Positions 23,366-33,271 of a DNA stretch of 64,000 nt are shown in pieces. Within the stretch, counting starts at the first letter, position 1. Every line of letters begins with the position of its first letter. The position numbers and the translations under genes were made by a program. The DNA is taken from assembly GCA_006503535.1 (NCBI GenBank), contig QYRS01000005.1:2914001-2978000 (forward strand), read 5' to 3'. The notes under the pieces are model-generated. The model did not search any database, was not told where the DNA came from, and saw only the letters and a program-made list of their open reading frames with translations. Source of the DNA: Arthrinium phaeospermum. Taxonomy: Eukaryota; Ascomycota; Sordariomycetes; Amphisphaeriales; Apiosporaceae.

Positions 23366-23797
23366 ATGGACAACCCACCGGGCCGTATGGCCAGACGTAT
23401 GACAGTACCATGCGATCGCAACGGCCGCGTCCAGTTACCCATCGCGAGCCGCGGCGCCGGAACCTACATCGTCGCCGTCGACCGTCGGATCCAGGCGCCC
23501 GCCATCGTGCGCCGGTATCCGAATGGCGCGCCCGCCACCGGTCGACCGTACACCTTCTCCGATACTGGCAGGTGAGTCGATCGAGAGAGGCGAAAAAAGA
23601 AGGGGAGCTGAATGAATGCTTGCTGAGTCCAATTCCGAAAGGGCATTAGACCCCGCGCCAACTGGCTGGTGTGGCATCTGGACGCCAACGTGGCGGGCTC
23701 GTTCGGCTTGTCGTTTTCTGCGGGCATGCCGCCCGGCACCCCGTTCCCGGCCGGGCGGCAGTGGCTGCCTAGCGATCGACATAGGCATGGTTTGTAA
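23366..23797 (+). CDS. possible small two-exon gene, unknown function
   Basis: Exons 23366-23571 and 23650-23797 join through a GTGAGT donor and a CATTAG acceptor into 117 codons (total 354, divisible by three). The encoded text has coding character: GTYIVAVDRRIQAP, GRPYTFSDTGR, then RANWLVWHLDANVAGSFGL across the junction. GC rises sharply over this stretch relative to its flanks. There is no signal peptide at the chosen ATG, and coding-like text may extend further upstream in another frame (CGNEVPQTNRHGQPTGPYG near 23335), so the true start may be missing or broken. I do not recognise the family. It may be a real gene or a gene remnant. Confidence 0.4.
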
Positions 23798-24782
23798 TTT
23801 CTCAGTCGAGGAAGTGAGATCAAAATTGGAGGTTAAAATATACACGAGGCTCGGGTGTTGAGCAAGACGATCTTTCAGGTTCACCAGTGAAGGTGTATAC
23901 AGGGTCACCTGAAATAGAGATCCGGCGATACTGTGCCCAGTATACATTTCTTGACACAGGTTCTTTGAGGTTAAGAGGTCAGCGAAGCTGCTGGAGGTAC
24001 TCTTCGTCTTCATTCAGACGCAAACTATGCGACGTGTGTCGATGTCGAACAAAAGCTCACACCGGTTGGCACCCACGCCGCCGGGGATCCATCCATTAAA
24101 GTACTCAATTGAGACAAAGTCGGATCTTCTTCGACCACGAAGTCACAGTGGTTGTTAATTATAGCTGAGCTAAAGCGATAGATGCCGCTCTGGTGATGGC
24201 CGCGACGATGATAGTCTAAATATAGAAACCCAAGTAAGTAACTACAGACCCTGCAGAGGCTTATTGAAGTGGAGAAAAAAAAGAGATCCAAAAAGGGCAA
24301 AAACATACAACACCGAGGATTCCCAGATCGTCACCGACTCTAGTACTAATTCGGCTCTCTGCTGCTTATATATGGGAGAGCGGACGGGATCCCTAGTATT
24401 CAGCAGGATATGGTCGTATGTGAAAGAAACGACCCTTGAGTCAGTATATGACACATAAACCCCATCTCTTTCTAGAAATGGCCCATCGCCCCCCTTTAGT
24501 CTATAGTCGCAGCCCCTTTTTAGTGATGGTAACACAAGAGGCAAATTTCATGCAACAGACACACAAGCCTTATTGAACCAACCCTTGAGTTACTTCTGCA
24601 TAAAATGCACCTCTGAAATCGTCTTTAAATTTTATGTCCAGGGGGCAGAGCTCGGGCCTGGGTGGCCAAACTTGCCTATCCATCACCATTTGAGTTCGCG
24701 CATACCCAGGGCCACCAGAGCATCAACAACACCGCAAACACCCCCCAGTAACTTGAAATATCTAAATTACATATCCCATTCT
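23798..24782. other. intergenic, AT-richer
   Basis: AT-richer than the flanking genes, with no coding frame I can support and no repeat noticed. It ends at the tRNA-like element. Confidence 0.5.
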
Positions 24783-24862
24783 TGACCGGGCCGGTGTAGC
24801 CTAGCGGTAGTATCATTAGCAGTATGCTTAAAGGCAAGAGGGTTCAACTCCCTCTGCGGTCA
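24783..24862 (+). tRNA. tRNA-like Pol III element, probably a degenerate tRNA
   Basis: A good A box (TAGCCTAGCGG, 24797-24807) and B box (GGTTCAACTCC, 24841-24851) are followed by a six-T terminator at 24864-24869. The T arm folds well, GAGGG/CCCTC around TTCAACT. TGACCGG at 24783 can pair over six bases with GCGGTCA at 24856-24862. However, the acceptor is then separated from the A box by extra bases, the D stem is poor and the anticodon arm does not form a standard 5-bp stem with a 7-base loop. I cannot name an anticodon. Likely a decayed or atypical tRNA. Confidence 0.35.
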
Positions 24863-24869
24863 CTTTTTT

Positions 24870-25929
24870 GTTTTAATTTCGGGTCAAGTTTCTTTCTTTG
24901 TTTCGCTCTCTTTGTTTTTCTCCCAATTTTTGTCCATGAAGATCGACCGCACTTGGTCTCTGCTTTGGGGCTGCTGGGCCTTGTAGTCATGAGTGATGAT
25001 GCGCAACACCTCAGTGCAAATGTATTGTTGTTGGCACCACCTACACCGGGGTCAGCCACTATTCTTCTCGCAGCCTGTAATGTTTGCTGTATGAGAACCC
25101 ATAGTGCAAGTTTAGTCCAGGACTGCTCCTATCCGACTTCTACCGGTAGGCTCTCTAGCAGCAAAGAATAGACGACATCTAGGCTAACGTACAATGTCTA
25201 GCTTGCTGCCAAATGCCAATTGCGATCAAAAAACCATCGTTGACTGGCTTTCCTAGATACGATAGCGAAGAGGTGTCATTTTGCTGAATAATCATTTCGG
25301 GGAGGATCCCCGAGACCGAGCACCCTTCGCTGTGCCAAGCCTGCAGCCAGAGCCTCCTATGGGCTTGGCATGCGCGGCAAGGGAGTTCGGCCACGCAGCT
25401 TCGGGACTTGCCTTTATTACTGAAATTCCTCTTTTGGGAGGTAAACAGCGCATTGAAAGAGAAAGTGTCTTCTATTTCCGTCATTATGTTCGCATTATCT
25501 GATTGACATGTGACCACTCGGTGCAGTTGATGCTCGGGCTTTGCCAGGAAGCTGCAACGTGGTTAGTCCTGACAGGGGAGATCCACCACAGTGAAATCGT
25601 GATGCCGACCCGAATCCCGCGATGCGGAATGACCCAGCCGGTCAACCGGGCCGTGAGGCCTTTAGCCTGAAGTCCGGCTCCGAGAGTCAGGAGATGAGAA
25701 TGACATTCGATCAGTTCCTCGCTTCATTTAATCCTCGTTTTCTTGACTTTTCATTTCATCATAGCATTCCCTCTCATCTCATGGTCCAAGCCACGACTCA
25801 CTGAGTCATTTAACACCACATCCTCCCGTAAAGCAGCGAGGGTCACCCTGAAGCCACCCTGAAGCCACCCTGAAGCCAACTCCCGTCATCGCTACCACTT
25901 TCGCATCGGGAACAGCGACGACCGCCAGC
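24870..25929. other. intergenic, GH94 promoter side
   Basis: T-rich directly after the tRNA-like element, then without gene-like content. The last 90 bases hold an 11-bp tandem repeat just upstream of the GH94 start. Confidence 0.5.
25844..25876 (+). repeat. 11-bp tandem repeat, three units
   Basis: CACCCTGAAGC repeats exactly three times (25844-25854, 25855-25865, 25866-25876), 54 bases before the GH94 ATG, so probably in the 5' UTR or core promoter. Confidence 0.9.
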
Positions 25930-28386
25930 ATGGCGCCCCCTCTGCTAGGCCCGACGGCGGACGGGAGCCGGTACGAGCTGCACAGCCCGACGGCGCTGCC
26001 CAAGGCGGGCGGGTTCCTGTGGAACCAGCGGATGATGATCCAGATGACGTGCCGGGGCTACGCCGTCAGCCAGTTCATGCAGCCCGAGCCGGCCAAGTAC
26101 GCCCACGCCCCCAACCTCGAGGCCAAGACCTTCATGCAGCCCGAGCAGGCCTACTACGCCCACCACCCGGGCCGCTTCGTCTACGTCAAGGACGAGGAAA
26201 ACGGGGACCTGTTCTCGGCGCCCTACGAGCCCGTGCGCGCGCCCCTGGACGACTATGTTTTTTCTGTCGGGAAGGCGGACCTGTGCTGGAAGGCCGAGTA
26301 CCGCGGGATCCGCGTGGAGATGACCCTGGTGATCCCCACGCACGACGTCGCCGAGCTGTGGAGCGTGCGGGTGATCAACACCTCCGGGTGCCCTCGCAAG
26401 GTCAGCGTCTACCCCTACTTCACCATCGGCTACATGTCGTGGATGAACCAGGGCGCCGTCTACCGCGAGGACCTGGGCGGCATCGTGGGCACCAGCATCA
26501 CGCCGTACCAGAAGGCGCCCGACTACTTCAAGAACAAGCTGCTCAAGGACAAGACGTACTTCCTGTGCGAGACGCCGCCCGACGCCTGGGAGGCCATGCA
26601 GGACGCCTTCGAGGGCGAGGGCGGCCTGCACAACCCCAGCGCCATCCGGGAGCCCGCCCTGGGGAAGAGCGATGCCCTGTACGAGACGCCCGCGGCCGCG
26701 GTGCAGTACCGGGCCGTCGAGCTGGCCCCCGACGAGCAGAGGGCGTACCGGTTCCTGTTCGGCCCCGCCCTCGACGACGCCGAGATCCGGGCCATGCGGT
26801 CCAAGTACCTGAGCGCCGCCGGGTTCGCGCGGACGGCGGCCGAGTACGCGGCCTACATCGAGCAGGGCGCCGGGTGCCTGCGCGTGGCGACGCCCGACGC
26901 GGCGCTCGACAACCTGGTCAACCACTGGCTGCCGCGGCAGGGCTACTACCACGGCGACGTGAACCGGCTGACGACGGACCCGCAGACGCGCAACTACATG
27001 CAGGACAACATGGGCATGGCCTACATCCGGCCCGCGGTGGCGCGGCAGGCCTTCGTGACGGCCCTGTCGCAGCAGGAAAAGTCCGGGGCGATGCCCGACG
27101 GCATCATCCTGGTCGAGGGCGCCGAGCTGAAATACATCAACCAGGTGCCGCACACGGACCACTGCGTCTGGCTGCCCGTCGCCCTCGAGATCTACCTGAG
27201 CGAGACGGGCGACTGGGTCCTGCTCGACGAGCCGATCCGCGACGGGCACGGCGAGACCTACACGGCCTTCGAGCGCTTTTCGCGCGCCATGGACTGGCTG
27301 CTCTCGGACGCCGCGCGCGACGAGCGGGGGCTGCACTATATCGCGCAGGGCGACTGGTGCGACCCCATGAACATGGCCGGCTGGAAGGGCAAAGGGGTCT
27401 CGGGCTGGCTGACGGTGGCGACGGGCTACGCCCTGAACCTGTGGGCCGACGTCTGCGCGCAGCACCGCGGCGCCTCCTCCCCGGAGCTCGAGAAGCGCTA
27501 CCGCGACGGCGCCGCCGACGTCAACCGGGCCGCCAACGCCCACTTCTGGGACGGCGCGTGGTTCGCGCGGGGCATCACCGACGACGGCGTCACGTTCGGC
27601 GTCCAGGACGACCGGGAGGGCCGGCTCTGGCTCAACCCGCAGGCCTGGGCGCTGCTGGGCGGGGCCGCGGCCACCGCCGAACAGAGACGCAGCATGATGG
27701 AGCAGGTGGAATCCCAGCTGGCCACGCCCTACGGCCTCGTCATGTTCGCGCCGCCCTTCACGGCGATGCGCGAGGACGTCGGGCGCGTGACGCAGAAGTA
27801 CCCGGGCCAGGGCGAGAACGGGTCCGTCTACAACCACGCCGCCGTCTTTTACATCTACAGCCTGTACGCCCTGGGCGAGCGTTCTGCCACCACCGCCACT
27901 ACCCCTAGTTCCTCCAGTATAAGCGATAAAAAAGAAAAGCAAGAGATCGCAGACCGGGCCTACCGCTACCTCCGCCAAATGATCCCCGGCCCCGACGAGG
28001 CCGACTACCGCCAGCGCGGCCAGCTGCCCGTCTACATCCCCAACTACTACCGGGGCGGCTGGCGGGAGCGGCCGCGCACGGCGGGGCGGTCGAGCCAGCT
28101 CTTTAACACGGGGACCGTGTCGTGGGTGTACCGCTGCTTCATCGAGGGGCTCTGCGGCCTGCGCGGCGACCCCCAGGGGCTGCGCGTGCGGCCCCAGCTG
28201 CCCTCGCACTGGGACCATGTTCAGGTTGAGCGCAAGTTCCGCGGCGCCGTCTTCCATGTCGACATCCGCCGGTCTGCCGACGTGGAGGGGGTCACGGTCG
28301 AGCATGAGGGGAAGGTGCTGCCCGAGGCTAGGTTCACGGGTATCGAGGCGGGCAAGACGTATCGGCTGAATGTGACGGTACCGTAG
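25930..28386 (+). CDS. GH94-family carbohydrate phosphorylase-like enzyme, intronless
   Basis: A single uninterrupted exon of 818 residues, very GC-rich. The N-terminal half (beta-sandwich, Glyco_transf_36 type) contains [20 protein letters not shown]. The (alpha/alpha)6 catalytic half has [31 protein letters not shown] (the Asp after Cys, about D478, sits where the general acid is in GH94 GDW-x-D motifs), [17 protein letters not shown] and the C-terminal [17 protein letters not shown] block. GH94 enzymes cleave beta-glucosides such as cellobiose, cellodextrin or beta-1,2-glucan with phosphate. No signal peptide, so intracellular. The family is mainly bacterial and patchy in fungi, so an old transfer is plausible. 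About 20 residues near 650-672 (Ser/Thr then Lys-rich) look inserted and use AT-richer codons. The specific substrate cannot be inferred. Confidence 0.85.
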   Translation: MAPPLLGPTADGSRYELHSPTALPKAGGFLWNQRMMIQMTCRGYAVSQFMQPEPAKYAHAPNLEAKTFMQPEQAYYAHHPGRFVYVKDEENGDLFSAPYEPVRAPLDDYVFSVGKADLCWKAEYRGIRVEMTLVIPTHDVAELWSVRVINTSGCPRKVSVYPYFTIGYMSWMNQGAVYREDLGGIVGTSITPYQKAPDYFKNKLLKDKTYFLCETPPDAWEAMQDAFEGEGGLHNPSAIREPALGKSDALYETPAAAVQYRAVELAPDEQRAYRFLFGPALDDAEIRAMRSKYLSAAGFARTAAEYAAYIEQGAGCLRVATPDAALDNLVNHWLPRQGYYHGDVNRLTTDPQTRNYMQDNMGMAYIRPAVARQAFVTALSQQEKSGAMPDGIILVEGAELKYINQVPHTDHCVWLPVALEIYLSETGDWVLLDEPIRDGHGETYTAFERFSRAMDWLLSDAARDERGLHYIAQGDWCDPMNMAGWKGKGVSGWLTVATGYALNLWADVCAQHRGASSPELEKRYRDGAADVNRAANAHFWDGAWFARGITDDGVTFGVQDDREGRLWLNPQAWALLGGAAATAEQRRSMMEQVESQLATPYGLVMFAPPFTAMREDVGRVTQKYPGQGENGSVYNHAAVFYIYSLYALGERSATTATTPSSSSISDKKEKQEIADRAYRYLRQMIPGPDEADYRQRGQLPVYIPNYYRGGWRERPRTAGRSSQLFNTGTVSWVYRCFIEGLCGLRGDPQGLRVRPQLPSHWDHVQVERKFRGAVFHVDIRRSADVEGVTVEHEGKVLPEARFTGIEAGKTYRLNVTVP

Positions 28387-28922
28387 AGAGCGCGCGTGAT
28401 GAAGTGATCCGATTGCTGTGTATTGTTTCATTGGATCGCTGTATATATTTCCAGATTGTTCGGACTAGAGCTCCATAGATTATCTCATCATTGGTTTTGG
28501 ACTAATAAGTAACCGAAACTTCAGACCTGCCGCCGAGAGACGCATCACTCCCCATTCACACCACCCACACAATTGGCTATGCCGTATCAAACAATGGGAT
28601 ACTCAGTAGCTAAGCATCTAACACCTGACGATTTTACTCAGGGCGGCGCATCATGGGTGCCGCGTGGCGACGAACGTCTTGGACTGCCCAAGCGACCGTC
28701 GTCTCGCAGGCAACAACTGCGATTCCTGCCAATCGTCGAGCAAATGCCTCATCATTCTCCGTGCCGTATGCCTATATATCCAACCTGAACGATCTGCCGA
28801 AACCTCACCTGCACATTGTTCCGACAGATATGCGATGCCCTGCGTTTCCAAATGATCTCCACCTTCCCGTCACCATCCATCCACCCCCAGGGGTTCGTCA
28901 TCACCCCCATTTCACATCCCCA
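28387..28922. other. intergenic between convergent genes
   Basis: Lies between the 3' ends of the GH94 gene (+) and the aminotransferase (-). No gene, RNA or repeat supported. Confidence 0.5.
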
Positions 28923-31038
28923 TCAAATCCCAAAACTCCCCCGCACCGCCTCCCCGAACCGCTCGATCGCCACCGCCATCTGCTCCTCCGACGCCGCCGC
29001 GTACGTGGTCCGGAAAAACAGCCCCGACAGCGGCCGGTCGTGCTCGGCGCTGAACCAGGAGCCCCGGCACGCCAGCACGCCCTTGTCGATGCACGAGTCG
29101 AAGATTTCCTCCTCGAGCTCCAGCAGGCTCTTGCTCGCCGCGTGCGGGTGGCGGGTGTGGTCGACCTTGAGCCACAGCTGTGTGTGTTGGGTCGAAAATG
29201 TCAGCAAATCGCATGTCACAAACAAAAAGAAAATAATGGAAAACTCACAAACATCCCCGCCGCCGGCGGCGTCCAAGAAACCACCTCCCCCGGCAAAAAC
29301 CTCTCGCACGCCCTTAGGATGGCGTCCCGGCGCGCGCTATACTCGTCCCGGAGGTGCATGAGCCAGCGCAGGTAGCCGTCGTGGCCCCACTCCTCGTCGA
29401 GCAGCTTGTAGAGGACGGCCTGGCTGAAGCCCGAGGGGCCCTGGCTGCAGCACTCGGCGTGCCGGATGTAGCGCTCGACGACCTGCTCGCTGGCCGTCAC
29501 CCAGCCCACGCGCGAGCCGGGGACCACCACCTTGCTGAAGGAGTCGTGGCGCATCACGCGGCCGTCCGTGTCCATGCTCAGCATGCTGGGGACCAGGGTC
29601 CGCAGGAAAGCTTCCACGTCGGCGTCGCCGCTGGATTCGCCATTCGCCATTGTAGAAGCAGTTGTTGTCGTTCCATTGCTGCCATCGGCCCCCTTCTGGT
29701 ACGGCTGCATCTGCAAGAAGTAGTACGGCTCGTCCTCGAAGATGAACACATCATGCTTCTGGCAAACCTTGTACACCTCCCGCCTCCGCTCCTCACTCTG
29801 CGTGGCCCCCGTCGGGTTCTGGCCCGAGGGCACCGTATACAGCACCCGCGGCCGACTACCCCCGCCCCGCGCCCCCACATCCCAGCCCGACAGCATCTCG
29901 TCCATCCTGTCCGGCAGCAGCCCCTGCTCGTCCATGGGCACCCCGTACACCCGCAGCCCCAAGGGCGCCGCCGTCTCGAGCGCCGTGCTGAAGCTGTACT
30001 CCTCGGTCAAGATGCCGTCCCCGCGCGTGCGGTCCCCAAACATGCGGTACGCCGCCTCGAGGCTGCCCGTGCTGCCGATGGTCAGCGCGCAGCGCCAGTC
30101 GGCGTACGGCGGGTCGTGCACGAGCTCCGTGTGCTCCGTGACCCAGCGCAGCAGCTGCGCGGACCCGATCGACTGCCCGTAGTTCAGCGCGATGGACAGG
30201 TCCAGCACCCCGTCCGCCGTGTCGCGCACGTCGTGCTTGCCGATCGCGACCTCCTTCAGGGCGGCCGCGTCGTGGCTGAAGCCGCCCGCGGCCGTGGGCA
30301 CCCGCATGCTCAGCGACTCGAAGGGGAAGTTGTCCGACGACGGCAGGCCGCCGCCCAGCGAGACCAGGCCGGGCTTCTTGAGGTGCTTGGCCGCCTGCTT
30401 GAGCACGCAGGGCCGCCGTGCGGCTGATTCGGCGCTCAGGAGGTCTGGGGGAGCAGTCCTGGTTAGACACGGATGGGTACATACTCACTCTCCAACATGA
30501 AAAAGAGAGGAAGAGAGCTGCGAGGTGCTTCGTCAAACTTACGATCCCATCGTTTCGCCTTAGGCTTGCCAGGCGGTTGCTAGTCACAATTCGTAAGTCA
30601 TCATGCATGAACCAATGGATTGGTGTATTTACACATAGAGGTGTAACTCACAGGCGCCTTGAACATGTCACTGTCCGAGTAGGACGCAGTCGGCGCATCC
30701 AGCTTGCCGGCCTTGGCCCGACGGGTCCTTATGCCCTCGAGCGTAAGCGGCACCGCGGCCTGCTTGCCGATATGAACATCCTCGGCGACCAAGCCGATAC
30801 CTCCCACATTCGTCGGCGCCATGTTTCTCAGATGCGTGGAGAAAGGTCGAACAGTAGTCGCAATAGTAGTCGTAGTGGTGTTTTGTCTCTTATTCCTCCC
30901 ATTCACAGCACCAGCAGCAGCAACAGCAGATGGTCTTATAAGTGTGGCGTTGGTAGCAAATTTCGTCGTCGTTGGTGCTGCTGGAATTTCAGGTGTCAGT
31001 ATCCAGGAATGACGGATCCGGCAACGGACGAGGGCCAT
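28923..31038 (-). CDS. PLP-dependent aromatic/kynurenine-aminoadipate-type aminotransferase
   Basis: Four exons: 30652-31038, 30543-30579 (a 37-base exon), 29249-30444 and 28923-29177. Fold-type I aminotransferase of the Aro8 / KAT-II group, which exchanges amino groups between aromatic amino acids, kynurenine or aminoadipate and 2-oxoglutarate. Counting from the inner ATG at 30822 (552 residues), motifs are LKKPGLVSLGGGLPSSDNFP, SGQNPTG (N279), EDEPYYF (D307), the Schiff-base lysine K374 in HDSFSKVVVPGSRVGW, and R381. The ATG at 31038 adds 72 residues rich in Arg/Thr/Ser/Ala, nearly free of acidic residues and ending with VRPFSTHLRN, a typical mitochondrial presequence cleavage type. The ATG at 30822 has the stronger context (AAAC before ATGG). 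A Gly/Thr/Ser-rich insert lies near residues 321-343. No frameshift. Confidence 0.88.
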
Positions 31039-32038
31039 GACTGGAGCGAGCGCGTGTGAGCGGCCCACCCCCCTTGATATAATAATGGGGACCCGAGAGC
31101 CGAGATAGATAGGCGTGAAAAGGAGCGGTCTCAAACTCTAAACCCGAGCAAAGCGATCCAGTTAGCGGCTTATCAAACACAAAAAGCAAACCGATCATGT
31201 ATTCATTACCAAATCCCGACTGCCCGGCAGAGGGGAGAGACGACCCAGAAGTACAGGGTCACGAGTTGACGTCGTCCTACAGACCCCATCCCGGCCTGCG
31301 CCCAATGGGCGAAGGGGATAAGCAAACCAATAACCAAGCCCACCCCCGTATTGACGCGGAATTTGCGATAACGGGCAGGCGCCGCTCGAGGGATACCCTA
31401 GGATTGGCGGGGCTTCCGCTGATAAGCGGCCCTAGCCAGGACCCCCCGACTGGGCCGGTCCCGCCCACATCCAACCCTCCTGGCGCGCGCCGTAAGCTTG
31501 CAGCAAATCCGGGGTAAAGGGCGTGGGTGGGTGACCTGAACAAAGCCTCGCATGTCACAACTGGGTCCTGTCATTGGCCGAAGCTCCATTAGGGCGTCGG
31601 GTATTGACATCAGCAGGCTTCACCGACACCCAAGTCACAATTCCGACGCCGGTATAGGAATGCAAGAAGCTGTAAGGGTTGGGCAGCTATGCGTGCCCAC
31701 CTGGTCTCGGAAGACCTCTTCGTATTATATATGTATGCTATGCTATGTATTTAATACTCCATCCATCTTCCGTCAATATCAATCCAATGCTTATCCAATA
31801 CAGCAGCATCTTGCCTGTTGAGGCACAGTATTCTATATGCTTTTTCCTGTCTATCTCGTATCGTAGCATCGTATCGTTTCATTCGTCCGATTTGACGAGT
31901 TAATTCCAAACCCAAGCTCCATTACGCCGTATCCCGCTTGTAAATGCAATCAAATCAACCCATCACTATGCTCGATGCTGGCTCTCGGGCGGGATCGAGA
32001 AGCCCGCCAGCACCGTCATGGTCGTCAAGAGTCCCAGT
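31039..32038. other. intergenic
   Basis: Promoter of the aminotransferase (which reads to the left) and the 3' flank of the GH16 gene. No gene or RNA is supported. Confidence 0.5.
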
Positions 32039-33271
32039 TTACCAGGACATTGAGCCGAACGCAAAGGTGGCGACGCTGAAGGCAGCGGCGATAACCAGGG
32101 CGAAGTTGGGGCCTGGGAAAAGGGGAAGATGTTAGTATATAGTTTTTGGTTTAGGGGATCGCGGGAATTTCAAACGTACTCATCGTGGTCGAACTTGACG
32201 GAACGACCTTTCCAGATGGCGTCATTCTCCAGCCCTCGGGCACATCGTAGGAACCAGTGTAGACCGGGGAAGCGGTGCCCCTGCCGATACCACCAGCCGG
32301 CACCGTGGGCGAGCCACCAGTGGGCGCGGCCGCGACCGCGTTAGTAGCAAGGGCTCCAGCACCGCCCGGGTTTCCGTACACCTTGCCGTCCTCGGCCTGG
32401 ATGGTCTCCCACTTGCCCGAGGTGTCGCCGTACTTGTAGGACTTGCCGGTGCTGTAGTCCGTGACGGAGATGGTCTTGACGTACATGCTGAACGGCCCCT
32501 TGGAGAAGTCGGTAGGTCCACGAGCCCAGCCCACGGTGCCCTCGGGGTTGATCGGGTCACCACCGGCCCAGGCGCCGAACTTGATTTGCATGGGCGATTG
32601 AGGGTATTGGCCCGCTTCCGCCTCGTCGTATTTCATCTCGCGCACGACCGTGCTGCCGACCGTCCAGACGATGCGGTTGGGGTCCCAGTCGATCACGTAC
32701 TTGATGAACTCGCCCTGGTTGTTCTTGGCCGGGTTGAACTGGCCGCGGTTGTAGGAGCCCGTGATTCCCTTGCCGAAGTAATTGGTCTGCACCTCGTAGT
32801 CATCCGAGCCCAGCCACTCCATATCGATTTCGTCGAGGTCGTCGGACTGCAGGACCATGGAGGACACGATACCGGCGCCCGGCGCGGCCTTCATCTGGAA
32901 CTCGACGCGTCCGAACATGATGTAGAAGATCGAGGCCAACTGAGGCGCGTCGCCGGATTTCGCTACGGTAAACTTGGCACCTTGGGAGTCATACTCGGGG
33001 CTGCCGCCGGACGGGACAAAGGCGTCGACTTTACCCTGCGTGAAATCGACGTTGATTTTCATTCCCAGGGCCGGGTTGGGCTTGCATGCTGAGACAAATA
33101 TGTTAGTACCGGAGGTCTGTGTGCGTGCGTGCATTCGTGGGGTAATCAGGGTTGCGACAACTTACTCTGCTGGGTGGGATTGCATGCCGAATATGTCTGA
33201 GCCGCCGCTTGACTTGTGAACAGAGTCGCAGCCGTCAGGGCAGCTACTGCCTTTTGTGTCGTGAAGAACAT
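32039..33271 (-). CDS. GH16 Crh-type chitin-glucan transglycosylase, GPI-anchored
   Basis: Three exons: 33166-33271, 32180-33088 and 32039-32112; total 1089 bases, 362 residues. These cell-wall enzymes (Crh1/Utr2/Crr1 group) transfer chitin chains onto beta-glucan. The first exon encodes the signal peptide ending near QAAAQ. The catalytic GH16 motif DEIDMEW places E122, D124 and E126, with the aromatic YKYGDTSGKWETI block downstream. A Ser/Pro/Gly/Ala-rich region near 285-340 is the usual spacer. The last exon (74 bases, acceptor TTTCCCAG with an ATACTAAC branch site) encodes only a hydrophobic tail (NFALVIAAAFSVATFAFG), as expected for a GPI-anchor signal. If that intron is retained the frame stops at 32151 and the anchor signal is lost. 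The frame is undisturbed. Confidence 0.92.

Noticed and set aside
25945..28431. 828-codon frame on the minus strand opposite the GH94 gene
   Set aside because: Exact mirror of a very GC-rich gene; codon-position bias removes stops on the other strand. Its translation is Val/Arg/Leu/His-rich without motifs. The 629-codon plus-strand frame at 26019 is another shadow.
29354..30427. 357-codon plus-strand frame opposite the aminotransferase
   Set aside because: Shadow frame; the minus strand has the full set of PLP-enzyme motifs.
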